Source: Shewanella canadensis
GTDB lineage: Bacteria; Pseudomonadota; Gammaproteobacteria; Enterobacterales; Shewanellaceae
Direction: 5' to 3'
Assembly: GCF_003966225.1 (NCBI RefSeq)
Contig: NZ_RXNU01000003.1
Location: forward strand, 248,001 to 312,000
DNA: 64,000 nucleotides
The notes under the pieces were generated by a model that did not search any database, had not been told where the DNA came from, and saw nothing but the letters and a program-made list of their open reading frames with translations. This document shows positions 17,124-26,400 of this stretch, in pieces; position 1 is the first letter of the stretch, and the number at the start of each line of letters is the position of its first letter. A program made the translations under genes and the position numbers.

Positions 17124-17265
17124 TAGTAGAGTCGCTCAACGAGGGCTCTACTACTTTTTAACTTTTAACTTTTAACTTTTAGCTCTGAGGAGTAAAAGTT
17201 GAATCGAATAGCGCGGCATTGTCGGCTAATTAAATTATATATTGCTTTATAAAAAGGATATACAC
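17124..17265 (+). promoter_or_regulatory. 5' leader of the small heat-shock gene, ROSE-like RNA thermometer
   Basis: A hairpin TAGTAGAG...CTCTACTA (17124-17153) is followed by TTTTAAC repeated three times (17156-17176). Just before the start codon, a TATAT-TGCTT arm (about 17237-17246) can pair with AAAGG-ATATA (17254-17262), hiding the AGGA ribosome-binding site. The opposing UUGCU and AGGA elements are the signature of ROSE thermometers of hsp20 genes. Upstream, TTGAAA at 17093-17098 with CCTTATAT 13 bases later loosely fits a heat-shock sigma factor promoter. Confidence 0.5.
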
Positions 17266-17709
17266 ATGCGTAATTATGATCTCACTCCCCTATACCGTAG
17301 TGCCATTGGTTTCGATCGTTTAGCCCAGCTTGCAGAGCATGCGGCCTCGAACAAAGGCAACTCAGGTTATCCCCCGTATAATATCGAACTGCTTAACGAA
17401 AACCGTTATCGTATCACCATGGCCGTCGCTGGCTTTACAATGGATGAACTCGATATCACCAGCGAAGGCGATAAGCTACTGGTAAAAGGTACTAAAGCCG
17501 AGCAGCAAGAGAAAGAACGTAAGTACCTCTATCAGGGCATTGCCGAGCGTGGTTTCGAGCGTACATTCCAGTTGGCCGATTACGTGACAGTGGTTGGCGC
17601 CAACCTTGAAAATGGCTTACTCAATATCGATCTTCAACGTGAGATCCCAGAGGCATTAAAGCCACGTAAAATTGAGATAGGTACTTCGAGACTGATCGAT
17701 TCTGAATAG
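17266..17709 (+). CDS. ibpA: Hsp20 family small heat-shock protein
   Basis: ATP-independent chaperone that binds unfolding proteins and hands them to the DnaK system. The alpha-crystallin domain covers about residues 30-125, with [27 protein letters not shown] and a closing [25 protein letters not shown], which includes the conserved Gly-x-Leu and the C-terminal anchor Ile-x-Ile (IEI). Length (147) equals that of IbpA/IbpB. The ATG at 17266 has AAGGA at a good distance. A longer frame from 17242 would start inside the leader hairpin. Single gene with its own terminator. Confidence 0.92.
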   Translation: MRNYDLTPLYRSAIGFDRLAQLAEHAASNKGNSGYPPYNIELLNENRYRITMAVAGFTMDELDITSEGDKLLVKGTKAEQQEKERKYLYQGIAERGFERTFQLADYVTVVGANLENGLLNIDLQREIPEALKPRKIEIGTSRLIDSE

Positions 17710-17774
17710 TTGGTATTAGTTTACGGCCTGGACTCTGTGAGCTAAAACTGATTCAAATAGAAAATGATTCAAAC

Positions 17775-17800
17775 AAAAAGGGAGCCTGAGCTCCCTTTTT
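17775..17800. terminator. bidirectional rho-independent terminator
   Basis: AAAAAGGGAGC-CTGA-GCTCCCTTTTT between ibpA and the convergent ilvIH operon. Confidence 0.85.
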
Positions 17801-17836
17801 AGTACCTGACTTAGCACTTGAGTGCTGAAACGATTA

Positions 17837-18331
17837 TCAGGCTCTCATCGCCTTCTCACCGCGGGCTATTCCTACAACACCTGAGCGTGAGACTTCAACG
17901 ACTTTGGTGACATCACCGACTGCAGTAATAAAGGCATCGAGTTTTTCACTCGTTCCTGTGAGCTGCACCGTATAGAGATCGGCAGTAATATCGACGACCT
18001 GTCCACGAAAGATCTCCGCTGTGCGTTTAATCTCTTCACGCATACTGCCCTTGGCTTTTACTTTAACCAGGGCTAGCTCTCTCTCAATATGATCCGACTC
18101 GGTAATGTTTGATACCTTGAGGGTATCGATAAGCTTATGCAGCTGTTTCTCTATCTGCTCGAGTGCCGCTTCATCAGCCACCAAAGAGATGTTCAGACGA
18201 GATAACGTGATGTCATCTGTCGGCGCAACGGTTAACGTTTCGATGTTGTAGCCGCGCTGAGAAAAAAGCCCGACAACCCGTGAAAGCGCACCAGGTTGGT
18301 TTTCAAGTAATACAGATATAATACGACGCAT
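17837..18331 (-). CDS. ilvH: acetolactate synthase small (regulatory) subunit
   Basis: Regulatory subunit of acetohydroxyacid synthase III, which binds valine and sets feedback control of branched-chain amino acid synthesis. An N-terminal ACT domain (residues about 1-75) has the pattern ISVLLENQPGALSRVVGLFSQRGYNIETLTV. The ALS_ss C-terminal domain follows with EIKRTAEIFRGQVVDI. Length of 164 matches ilvH. The start ATG overlaps the stop of ilvI (TAATG), so the two are translationally coupled. A longer upstream frame is not used. Confidence 0.95.
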   Translation of the reverse strand: MRRIISVLLENQPGALSRVVGLFSQRGYNIETLTVAPTDDITLSRLNISLVADEAALEQIEKQLHKLIDTLKVSNITESDHIERELALVKVKAKGSMREEIKRTAEIFRGQVVDITADLYTVQLTGTSEKLDAFITAVGDVTKVVEVSRSGVVGIARGEKAMRA

Positions 18332-20052
18332 TAGCTTTTCTCCGTTTTGCTCAGCCACATTTCGCTCATCGCTCCACCGCGGATCTGCATGGGGTAAACG
18401 TGTTCAGTTTCATCGACATTAATATCGACAAATACCAGCTTATCTTTCATGGCCAAGGCTTTTTCAAGGCCGGATTCAAGTTCTGCAGGATCGCTGATGG
18501 TCATCCCCACATGTCCGTATGCTTCGGCAATTTTGGCAAAATCCGGTACCGAGTCCATATAGGAGTGAGAGTGACGCCCGGCATAGATAATATCCTGCCA
18601 CTGTTTAACCATACCTAAGAAACGGTTATTGAGGTTGATGATTTTAACCGGAGTATCGTATTGCAGCGCGGTAGAAAGCTCCTGAATGTTCATCTGAATC
18701 GAACCATCTCCGGTTACACAGATAACGGTCTCATCAGGTTTCGCCATCTTTACTCCCATCGCTGCAGGAAGGCCAAAGCCCATAGTGCCGAGTCCACCGG
18801 AGTTGATCCAACGACGTGGCTTATCGAACGGATAGTAGAGCGCGGCAAACATTTGATGTTGGCCCACATCGGATGCAACGTAGGCATCACCCTTGGTTAG
18901 CTTATGAAGCGTTTCAATTACTTGTTGAGGTTTGATTTTTTCACTGCTTTTGTCGTAAGCCAGGCTCTTACGGCTGCGCCAATGACTGATCTCACTCCAC
19001 CAAAAGTCGATAGCTGCTTCATCAACAACCACTTCACCGCTCGAGTCCAATTGCGCTAGCATCTCATCGAGGATCTTTTCGGCAGAGCCAACGATGGGGA
19101 TATCGACCCGAATGGTTTTCGAGATAGAGGAAGGGTCGATATCGATATGTAATATGGTCGCGTTAGGGCAATACTTGTCAATATTGTTAGTGGTGCGGTC
19201 GTCAAAGCGTACACCTATGCCGAAGATAAGGTCGGTATTGTGCATCGCCATGTTGGCTTCATAGCAGCCGTGCATACCAAGCATACCTAAGCTATTTTTA
19301 TGGGTGCCGGGAAATGCACCCAATCCCATCAATGTGCTGACAACCGGAATATTTAACTTTTCAGAGAGGGCTAATATCTGCTTATCACATTCAGAGATAA
19401 TCGCGCCACCACCGACATACAGAACGGGTTTCTTTGCTTTTAACAGCGCTTGAACGCCACGACGGATCTGCCCTTTATGCCCAGTTGTTGTTGGGTTGTA
19501 TGAGCGCATACTGATGTCATCAGGATATTTATATTCATGCAATATGGCTGGATTCATGCAGTCTTTCGGTACATCGATAACCACGGGGCCGGGACGGCCA
19601 CTGGCGGCGATAAAGAAGGCTTTTTTGATGATCTCGGGAATGTCTCTGGGATCTGTGACCAGAAAACTGTGCTTAACGACGGGTCTTGAGATACCTATCA
19701 TGTCGCACTCTTGGAATGCATCGTTACCGATTAAGTTACTCGGTACCTGGCCCGAGACAATAACCAGTGGAATTGAGTCCATGTAGGCTGTGGCAATACC
19801 CGTGATCGTATTGGTGGCGCCGGGTCCTGAGGTGACGAGTACTACGCCGACTTCACCCGTTGCACGCGCATAGCCATCGGCCATATGTACGGCTGCTTGT
19901 TCATGACGGACGAGAATGTGTTCGATTTTTGATTTTTCGTGTAGGGCATCATAGATATCTAACACCGATCCGCCTGGATAGCCGAATATATGTTTTACGC
20001 CTTCGTCAATAAGAGATCGGACGATCATGCTGGCGCCTGATAGCTTTTCCAT
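18331..20052 (-). CDS. ilvI: acetolactate synthase large (catalytic) subunit
   Basis: Thiamine-diphosphate enzyme joining two pyruvates to acetolactate, or pyruvate and 2-oxobutyrate, the first common step to valine, leucine and isoleucine. The three domains are present: N-terminal TPP pyrimidine domain with the catalytic glutamate in [16 protein letters not shown], central FAD-binding domain, and C-terminal TPP domain with [18 protein letters not shown] (Gly-Asp-Gly...Asn-like motif for the magnesium diphosphate). Length 573 is normal for IlvI/IlvB. A well-formed promoter lies about 180 bases upstream. Confidence 0.96.
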   Translation of the reverse strand: MEKLSGASMIVRSLIDEGVKHIFGYPGGSVLDIYDALHEKSKIEHILVRHEQAAVHMADGYARATGEVGVVLVTSGPGATNTITGIATAYMDSIPLVIVSGQVPSNLIGNDAFQECDMIGISRPVVKHSFLVTDPRDIPEIIKKAFFIAASGRPGPVVIDVPKDCMNPAILHEYKYPDDISMRSYNPTTTGHKGQIRRGVQALLKAKKPVLYVGGGAIISECDKQILALSEKLNIPVVSTLMGLGAFPGTHKNSLGMLGMHGCYEANMAMHNTDLIFGIGVRFDDRTTNNIDKYCPNATILHIDIDPSSISKTIRVDIPIVGSAEKILDEMLAQLDSSGEVVVDEAAIDFWWSEISHWRSRKSLAYDKSSEKIKPQQVIETLHKLTKGDAYVASDVGQHQMFAALYYPFDKPRRWINSGGLGTMGFGLPAAMGVKMAKPDETVICVTGDGSIQMNIQELSTALQYDTPVKIINLNNRFLGMVKQWQDIIYAGRHSHSYMDSVPDFAKIAEAYGHVGMTISDPAELESGLEKALAMKDKLVFVDINVDETEHVYPMQIRGGAMSEMWLSKTEKS

Positions 20053-20608
20053 TTGTAAACCCTCATAAGTTACCGCTACGGTATGCAGTATCTCGCTACA
20101 GCGACGGTAATCGCTTGAATTTATGAGTTTGGATGGTGATCCTAAACTCTCGATATGTCGATTAACTTAAGGTATGAAGTTAACGTTCACCTTGTAAGGT
20201 GCGACACCTGTTTCAAATGAACAGAATTTCATCATATAAAATTAAGCGCGCAATTCAAGCCTTTTATTGAAAAAATAGAGATAAATGAAAAAAATTCACT
20301 GTTCATCATAGATCTTCATGGCTGATTGTAAGGTTATAAGTTGAAAAGTGATAAATATGTAGAGGTTAAATCTTAGTATTCAGGCAGGTGAGAACATCAG
20401 ACAACACATGAACTCAGCTATTACAGAGTGTGAAAATGGCAGGTATGGCAAAGGTAAATGGTTACTTTTGTCCTAAACCGTAGGGCTAAAGCGTAAAAAC
20501 GCCATAACGACTATTCTTACACTTAAACCCTGTCTCGATCTCAGCCTTTAATAATTATTACTCAAAGCTGGAATCTATTCTCAGATAAGGGTGTTATACC
20601 AATTGGTA
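20053..20608. other. ilvIH leader and upstream spacer
   Basis: Holds the ilvIH promoter and leader. Beyond 20260 no gene is recognised, and the only start-to-stop frame with plausible composition (about 22 codons at 20411) lacks a ribosome-binding site. Confidence 0.5.
20231..20258 (-). promoter_or_regulatory. ilvIH promoter
   Basis: On the minus strand TTGAAT (20253-20258), 16-base spacer, TATGAT (20231-20236). Transcription would start near 20224 and leave a leader of about 170 bases with short hairpins (CACCTT-AAGGTG; TACCG-TAG-CGGTA), the second directly upstream of the ribosome-binding site. Confidence 0.6.
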
Positions 20609-20609
20609 T
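20596..20609. repeat. palindromic intergenic motif, copy 2
   Basis: ATACCAATTGGTAT, a perfect 14-base palindrome. Its last base is the first of the stop triplet of the Bcr-type transporter gene. Confidence 0.75.
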
Positions 20610-21835
20610 TAACTCTGGTTTTGAACGCCCGTCGGTGCGTAAAACTGACACACTCCCACTAAGACCACTGCGCTCAGCATCAGAGCCGAGAAGGGCACCG
20701 CAGTCCCTGTATAAAACAGGGCTAATAATGGACCCGCTAGCGCACCGCATCCGAAACGTAGTGTGCCAATGACCGCGGTAGCCGTGCCGGTCTCCTGTTT
20801 AAATTTCATTAACACTATCGCGTCGGCATTGACTGACATCACACCAAGAAATCCCATGAAGGGAATAAGGGTCGCAACGGTAAAACTGAGACTTAACCCA
20901 AACCAATTTACCGTAAATAGCGCGGAACCGGCCAGCATGGCGAGTATGGTCGATACCCTGAGCATTCTCTTCGAACCATAACGACCTACGATACGGCTGT
21001 TGATCACGTTGGCCAACATAAGTGCGCCTACATTGGTACTAAACAGTATGGCGAACAGAGACTTATCAAGACCGAAAACCTCCATATAGACGAAGGGGGA
21101 AGCGGTGAGATAGCAAAAAAAGGCAAATGAGGTTAATACCCCACTGGCAATATGCAGTTTGACTCCGGGTTTAGTGAATACGACCGCATAGGCACCGAAG
21201 AAAGACTTCTGGCTGCGGCTTCCTTTATCACTGTCACTGGGCATTTTTAGCTTCCATAGCACCAGAGATAACAGGATACAGGCATAGAAAGCTAAGATAA
21301 AAAAGATAAGATGCCACTCGCCAAATTCTAAAATCAAACTACCCAGGCTGGGGGCTAATAATGGTGCCAGCATCATGATCAGGCTGACATAGGACATACC
21401 TTTGGCCGTATTTTCTCCATAGACCTCTTTTATATACCCTGGCACAACGACGGTTGCGGCTGCGCCGATAAATGCCTGGGCGAATCGAAGCGAAAGAAAC
21501 GCCTCGATACTGGTGACAAAAGCCAATGCCAGACTGACAAGCATAAAGCCTGTTAAACCGATGATGACCAGAGGGCGTCTGCCTATTCGGTCGGCTAATG
21601 GCCCAAAACTGAGCATACCCAGCGAGTAACCCGCTAAATATAGACTTAAAGATTGCTGTACCGTGGTGATGTCGGAATGAAAGCTTGCGGCTAAGGTCGA
21701 CATGGCCGGTAGGTACATGTCGATCGCCAGCGGTGTTATGGCCACGATTGCCGATAACATAGGGATCAATAGGGCAAGGTTTAAGATGGCTGAGGGTTTT
21801 GAAACGGTCTGCGCTTGAGTTGGATCTGTTTGCAC
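20609..21835 (-). CDS. Bcr/CflA family drug-resistance MFS transporter
   Basis: Inner-membrane proton-driven exporter with 12 predicted helices. The first loop carries DMYLPAMSTLAASF, and the 2-3 loop GPLADRIGRRPLVIIG shows the major-facilitator motif A. These, with the 400-residue length, fit the Bcr/CflA subfamily, whose members export bicyclomycin, chloramphenicol, sulfonamides or dipeptides. The substrate cannot be read from sequence. It has no regulator next to it and lies alone between two copies of the palindromic motif. Confidence 0.88.
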   Translation of the reverse strand: MQTDPTQAQTVSKPSAILNLALLIPMLSAIVAITPLAIDMYLPAMSTLAASFHSDITTVQQSLSLYLAGYSLGMLSFGPLADRIGRRPLVIIGLTGFMLVSLALAFVTSIEAFLSLRFAQAFIGAAATVVVPGYIKEVYGENTAKGMSYVSLIMMLAPLLAPSLGSLILEFGEWHLIFFILAFYACILLSLVLWKLKMPSDSDKGSRSQKSFFGAYAVVFTKPGVKLHIASGVLTSFAFFCYLTASPFVYMEVFGLDKSLFAILFSTNVGALMLANVINSRIVGRYGSKRMLRVSTILAMLAGSALFTVNWFGLSLSFTVATLIPFMGFLGVMSVNADAIVLMKFKQETGTATAVIGTLRFGCGALAGPLLALFYTGTAVPFSALMLSAVVLVGVCQFYAPTGVQNQS

Positions 21836-21918
21836 TGATACCTCTTAAGATAAGAATAAAATCAAAATGAATAAAGATTGGTCATTGGATGACGATTTTT
21901 TACCGGAAACACTATCTA

Positions 21919-21932
21919 ATACCGATTGGTAT
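21919..21932. repeat. palindromic intergenic motif, copy 3
   Basis: ATACCGATTGGTAT, 84 bases upstream of the Bcr-type transporter start. The two copies 2 and 3 bracket that gene. Confidence 0.7.
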
Positions 21933-22091
21933 AAGCAGGACTGGAGCCTGTCATTTGTGAGAGCAAATATTGTACGGTTAATGATGAATATTAGCCATGG
22001 CTATTTATCCTTTTTACCCGATTTGAACATTAAAATTTGTAACTAAACTTTCGCTTCCAAACCTAGGGGGGGGCCCACAGGTTTAATATCG

Positions 22092-22724
22092 CTAAAGTTG
22101 TGCGATGATAAACAGATCAGTGTTGTCAGTTCCATCTGGTTTAGAGGTAGTTTTACGATTCACATCGATAACTTTAAACCCGCTTTCGTGCAAGCATCGG
22201 GTTAAATGTTCGGCCCGATGAAAGTGAGTGAAGACCCTGTCTCCTGAGCTCGACACATCAAATTTAGAGGCTTCATAATCGCCCTCCATGGTGCTGATAT
22301 AGATGATGCCTTCGTCTCTCAATAAACCTGAGGCATCAGCTATTAGCTTTCTTGCATCATCTTTAGAAATGTAAGGTAAACAGAATCCACACATAATCGC
22401 ATCGTACTTGCTATCTACCTTGTGAATCTCTCTGCAGTCCATCACATCAAACGTCGCGCCGGGATTGTTCAACTTTGCCAGTTCAACCATATTGGGCGCC
22501 AAATCGGTACCATGAATGGTTAATTGTGGACACAGGTTTAATAGGAGCCGACTGATATTGCCTGGTCCACAACCAATTTCGAACAGTGAGGGGCTGTCTT
22601 TATCATTTAGCCGCTGACAGAAAAGATCGAAGGTGTCGTCATAAAGCGCCATATCCATATATTTGTCTTGATATTTTTGGGCTAATTTATCAAATGTATT
22701 GACGGTAATGCTGTATTTATCCAA
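22092..22724 (-). CDS. class I SAM-dependent methyltransferase
   Basis: Soluble methyltransferase of the Rossmann type. Motif I is LFEIGCGPGNISRLL (residues about 41-55), followed by an acidic residue in HGTDLAPNMV that would bind the SAM ribose, then FDVMDCREI and DAIMCGFCLPYIS (motifs II-III). Length of 210 is typical of small-molecule methyltransferases. The substrate is unknown. The gene stands alone and has a weak ribosome-binding site. An unusual run of G (22068-22075) lies just downstream. Confidence 0.85.
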   Translation of the reverse strand: MDKYSITVNTFDKLAQKYQDKYMDMALYDDTFDLFCQRLNDKDSPSLFEIGCGPGNISRLLLNLCPQLTIHGTDLAPNMVELAKLNNPGATFDVMDCREIHKVDSKYDAIMCGFCLPYISKDDARKLIADASGLLRDEGIIYISTMEGDYEASKFDVSSSGDRVFTHFHRAEHLTRCLHESGFKVIDVNRKTTSKPDGTDNTDLFIIAQL

Positions 22725-22894
22725 CGGTATGACCTCAACGGAAATGGCATAAAAAGGTGTTTAACATGACATTAGATTTACAAGATACACCATCAAAATT
22801 CAAGTTATCACTTTCAAACAGCTTGTTTGAATATTAAATGATAGCCAGCTTCCGATATTCAGGTGAACTGCTGTGATATTTGCGCAGTTAACTT

Positions 22895-23365
22895 TTAGGA
22901 TTTGTATCGCCGTTCAAAGCCGGATGCACTAAAACCATGCATCTTATGTTTTTTACCTATGAGTATTAATGGGTAGCCGGTCCCTCCCTTTTTCTTAAAC
23001 TCCTTCATCCGCTTCAGCAGCTTCTCGACATCATATTCAATATAACGGATCTTGTTATTTTTAAAGTAGTTTCTTGCCTTTTCACAGTATTGGCACCAGG
23101 AGGTAGCGTACATGACGATTTTTTTCTTTACACTATTTTTCGGCTCGCCAGAGTCGGCGTTTTCTGTAGATGAAGTGAGGGCTGAAAGCTGAGTTGTCGG
23201 ACTCAGTATCACATCGACAGGTTTTACATTGCTACTGATCGGAGGCTGATCGCCAAAATGGACATTACCATCACTATCCTTCCACTGGAACACCTCTGCG
23301 AACACAGTCACAGAGAATAACAGGGATATGATTGTAACCAAGATAATCGATGCTGTTTTGCCCAT
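22895..23365 (-). CDS. DUF4124 - glutaredoxin fusion protein
   Basis: Exported thiol protein. A signal peptide (about residues 1-23) is followed by a DUF4124 domain with FQWKDSDGNVHFGDQPP, then a glutaredoxin-like domain (residues about 80-150) with the active site WCQYCEKARNYF and the cis-proline segment GTGYPLILIG. The CxxC and its periplasmic location suggest a role in disulfide handling or thiol repair on exported proteins, which is an inference from the fold. No partner such as DsbD is nearby. Confidence 0.82.
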   Translation of the reverse strand: MGKTASIILVTIISLLFSVTVFAEVFQWKDSDGNVHFGDQPPISSNVKPVDVILSPTTQLSALTSSTENADSGEPKNSVKKKIVMYATSWCQYCEKARNYFKNNKIRYIEYDVEKLLKRMKEFKKKGGTGYPLILIGKKHKMHGFSASGFERRYKS

Positions 23366-23571
23366 AATTAGAATTGCAATCCTTTGTCTATGGTTTTGTT
23401 ATGCCCAAGCTAAATACAGCTCTGTCGACCGATTATTTAGATTCTTTCTAAAACTACAGCATTTCTTTATATTACTAAACTCATTTTCTGTATCGGATGT
23501 TCAGTGGCTGATTCGGGCTTGTTTAGAGCAATGAGTTAAACACTCACCAGGTTCCCTCGCTATCCCGGTTA

Positions 23572-24237
23572 TCATTTCTGCTTTGTCTCTTTGCCGAACA
23601 GAAACGCCTCTTCACTCTCAAGCCAAGTGGGGTATTTCTTCATGATATGGGTAAAGGTCGTGCTTGCCAGATGGTGACTCAGCCATCGCTGCACATTAGG
23701 GTAGGGTGACGCTCTGAACCAGGGTTTGTTTACATGGGCAAATTGACGCACAAAGGGGAAAATGGCAAAGTCGGCGATACAGGGTTTAGATCCCAGCAGT
23801 TGTTCATGTTTAGCGAGTAGTGTTTCAAGTTTAGCTATAAATTGTTCACCCTGTTCTCGGTAATTTTCTTCGCGCTGCTCAGGGTGTCGATCGGCATATT
23901 TATACTTATCAAGCCAAGGTTTAAATTTATAATCGTTGGCGTCGATCAATGCCTTAGCTATCTCCTGCTTGTGTGGCTCCTCTATAAGCAAGAGATTGTC
24001 TGGATCATCGCGCTTCAGGGCCCATATCATGATATCCAGGCTTTCATCGATAACCTCACCATCTTGTAGAATCAAAACCGGGACGGTACCTTTGGGGGAG
24101 GCATCGAGCATGGGCTGAGGTTTATGTTTTAGGACTATTTCACGTAATAAAACCTGAGAACCCGAAAGGTAGATGCCTAAGCGCGCTCGCATGGCATAGG
24201 GGCAACGTCTGAATGAGTATAGGGTTGGCAGCGTCAT
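23572..24237 (-). CDS. glutathione S-transferase family protein
   Basis: Two-domain glutathione transferase: thioredoxin-like domain with the glutaredoxin-type motif RRCPYAMRARLGIYLSG (Cys about residue 11), the GSH-recognising VPVLILQDGEVIDESLDIM segment, and a helical C-terminal domain with a FAIFPFVRQFA helix. The cysteine instead of serine or tyrosine suggests a thiol-transfer or reductase role. An upstream ATG at 24270 is in frame, but the ATG at 24237 begins the domain directly. Length 221 is normal. Divergent from trhO. Confidence 0.82.
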   Translation of the reverse strand: MTLPTLYSFRRCPYAMRARLGIYLSGSQVLLREIVLKHKPQPMLDASPKGTVPVLILQDGEVIDESLDIMIWALKRDDPDNLLLIEEPHKQEIAKALIDANDYKFKPWLDKYKYADRHPEQREENYREQGEQFIAKLETLLAKHEQLLGSKPCIADFAIFPFVRQFAHVNKPWFRASPYPNVQRWLSHHLASTTFTHIMKKYPTWLESEEAFLFGKETKQK

Positions 24238-24455
24238 ATGAGGCTCATTTTTATTTGTGATTATGTTCATATGATGTGGATTTTTGGGTCAAAAAACAAA
24301 TCTGTCCTTTGTCACCATAATACCCCTACATTTTGTCTCTGTTTGTTTATCTGTGACTCGGGTAGAATTCTCGGCTATTTTGTATGCCTGCTCACATTTT
24401 TGAGCTGGCTTATTTTGCACTGGGGATTAAGCTCCAGCGAGCAGTTGAGGTTGAT

Positions 24456-25445
24456 ATGTCCCAGGTTGTTGTGTGTGCGCTTTATAAATTTGTTTCTCTG
24501 CCCCATTTTGAATCGATACAGAAACCCCTGTTGGCGGTGATGGAAGAGTCTGGTATTAAAGGGACCTTACTGCTGGCCAGTGAAGGGATCAATGGTACGG
24601 TTGCCGGAAACCAAGCCGCTATCGACAGCTTGTTGGTTTGGCTGAAGCAGCAACCTGGACTCGATAACATAGTGCATAAGTTCTCTTTCGATGAACAGAT
24701 GCCTTTCTACCGCACTAAGGTCAAACTTAAAAAAGAGATCGTCACTATGGGGGTCGAAGGAATCGATCCTCTGAAGGTAGTAGGCACTTATGTTAAGCCG
24801 AACGACTGGAACAAGCTGATCTCAGATCCCGATGTGTTGTTGGTGGATACCCGTAATGAATATGAGATCCAGATAGGGACGTTTAAGAATGCCGTGGACC
24901 CTAAAACCGATACCTTTCGTGAATTCCCCGCCTATGTGAAAGATAATTTGGATCCAGCGAAGCATAAAAAAGTGGCTATGTTCTGTACCGGTGGTATTCG
25001 TTGTGAGAAGTCAACGGCCTACCTGAAAGAGCAAGGTTTCGATGAGGTGTATCATCTTGAGGGAGGCGTGCTTAAGTATCTCGAAGAGGTTAAGCAGGAA
25101 GAGAGCCTATGGGAAGGTGAGTGTTTTGTATTCGATAATCGCGTTGCGGTAAATCATAAATTGGAAAAAGGTCAGTATGATCAATGTAATGCTTGCCGTA
25201 TGCCAATCACTGAAAATGAAAAAGCGAGCGAAGCCTATGTTCAGGGGGTGAGTTGTCCCCACTGTATCGATTCTACATCAGATAAACAGCGCCGTCGTTT
25301 TGAAGAGCGTGAGCGTCAGATGCTTCTGGCAGCGAAACGAGGTGAGGCGCATATTGGCAGCGATGTCAGCCAGGTTATCTTATCGAGGCGCAGTGAGAAA
25401 GAGGATCAGAGACAAGCACAACTTAAGCTGAATAAAAAAGCTTAA
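24456..25445 (+). CDS. trhO: tRNA uridine-34 hydroxylase, rhodanese family
   Basis: Hydroxylates uridine 34 of tRNAs on the way to 5-carboxymethoxyuridine, using molecular oxygen. The N-terminal domain has EGINGTVAG, the rhodanese domain (residues about 125-220) has the active cysteine in [15 protein letters not shown], and a C-terminal cysteine-rich part shows CNACRMPI and CPHCID. This is the YceA/TrhO layout and length (329). ATG at 24456 has GAGG before it; an earlier ATG at 24384 would add residues unlike the family. Closed by a strong terminator. Confidence 0.93.
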   Translation: MSQVVVCALYKFVSLPHFESIQKPLLAVMEESGIKGTLLLASEGINGTVAGNQAAIDSLLVWLKQQPGLDNIVHKFSFDEQMPFYRTKVKLKKEIVTMGVEGIDPLKVVGTYVKPNDWNKLISDPDVLLVDTRNEYEIQIGTFKNAVDPKTDTFREFPAYVKDNLDPAKHKKVAMFCTGGIRCEKSTAYLKEQGFDEVYHLEGGVLKYLEEVKQEESLWEGECFVFDNRVAVNHKLEKGQYDQCNACRMPITENEKASEAYVQGVSCPHCIDSTSDKQRRRFEERERQMLLAAKRGEAHIGSDVSQVILSRRSEKEDQRQAQLKLNKKA

Positions 25446-25520
25446 ATACAATATGTCGCCTACACTCCTTTGTAGCGTGAAAGGGTTATGCTGTATCGGG
25501 CGATAACTTACGCAGTATTT

Positions 25521-25559
25521 AAAAAAGCCATCTAGTGCTAGCACTAGACGGCTTTTTTA
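25521..25559 (+). terminator. rho-independent terminator
   Basis: AAAAAAGCC-A-TCTAGTGC-TA-GCACTAGA-C-GGCTTTTTT, a long stem with a single mismatch, between trhO and the convergent slipin gene. Works on both strands. Confidence 0.85.
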
Positions 25560-25599
25560 TTGGGCTCCCCCCGTCCTAAATAAGGTTGTTACTGACTAT

Positions 25600-26400
25600 T
25601 TAGTTCTGTTTATCTGAATCCTTTGATGACTCACCCTTACCTTTGTTAAGCACTCCATTGAGCAAGTCCATCGGCATCGGAAATAAGATGGTCGAATTTT
25701 TCTCACCGGCAATCTCGGTCAGGGTCTGTAAATATCTCAGTAAAATAGCATTGGGTTCCTGAGCAAGCTTAGTTGCTGCTTCAACCAGTTTTGCCGAGGC
25801 TTCCATCTCACCGGATGCATGAATGACTTTGGCTCTACGGGTTCGTTCGGCCTCGGCTTGACGTGCGATGGCTCTCACCATGGTTTCATTGAGGTCCACA
25901 TGTTTTATCTCAACATTTGAGACTTTAATGCCCCAACCATCGGTACGTGTGTCGAGAATGCTCTGTATGTCGGTGTTTAGCATCTCTCTATTGGCGAGCA
26001 TCTCATCGAGCTCATGTTGTCCTAGGACCGAACGCAGCGTCGTTTGAGCCAGTTGTGAGGTAGCCTGTAGGTAATCCTCCACATTGATAATGGCTTTTTG
26101 AGAATCGATCACCCGAAAGTAGATCACCGCATTCACTTTGACCGAGACATTGTCCCGGCTGATCACATCTTGGGTTGGTACGTCCATGACAACAGTACGC
26201 AGATCGACTCTGACCATCTGTTGAATAATGGGAATAACAATAATGAGTCCAGGCCCTTTCACCTTGTAAAAACGCCCGAGCAGGAAGATGACTCCACGTT
26301 CATATTCTCGCAAAATTCTAAATGCGCTCAATAGCAGTGCGACAACCAGAAATACTATCGCAAGGCTAAACATAGCGCCATTATGAAGGATGGGATCCAT
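25600..26400 (-). CDS. SPFH/slipin (stomatin-like) membrane protein
   Basis: Membrane-anchored scaffold of the stomatin group. A single N-terminal hydrophobic segment (about residues 10-30) precedes the SPFH domain (residues about 35-200: [50 protein letters not shown]). A helical tail with [16 protein letters not shown] follows. Such proteins form oligomers in detergent-resistant membranes and pair with NfeD proteases. Start ATG at 26400 has AAGGAG eight bases ahead and lies inside the end of nfeD (20-base overlap), showing translational coupling. Confidence 0.92.
   Translation of the reverse strand: MDPILHNGAMFSLAIVFLVVALLLSAFRILREYERGVIFLLGRFYKVKGPGLIIVIPIIQQMVRVDLRTVVMDVPTQDVISRDNVSVKVNAVIYFRVIDSQKAIINVEDYLQATSQLAQTTLRSVLGQHELDEMLANREMLNTDIQSILDTRTDGWGIKVSNVEIKHVDLNETMVRAIARQAEAERTRRAKVIHASGEMEASAKLVEAATKLAQEPNAILLRYLQTLTEIAGEKNSTILFPMPMDLLNGVLNKGKGESSKDSDKQN

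Noticed and set aside
20165..20231. Short ATG frame (about 22 codons) in the ilvIH leader as an attenuator peptide
   Set aside because: It begins inside the predicted -10 element and holds no run of Ile, Leu or Val codons, so it cannot be an attenuation leader.
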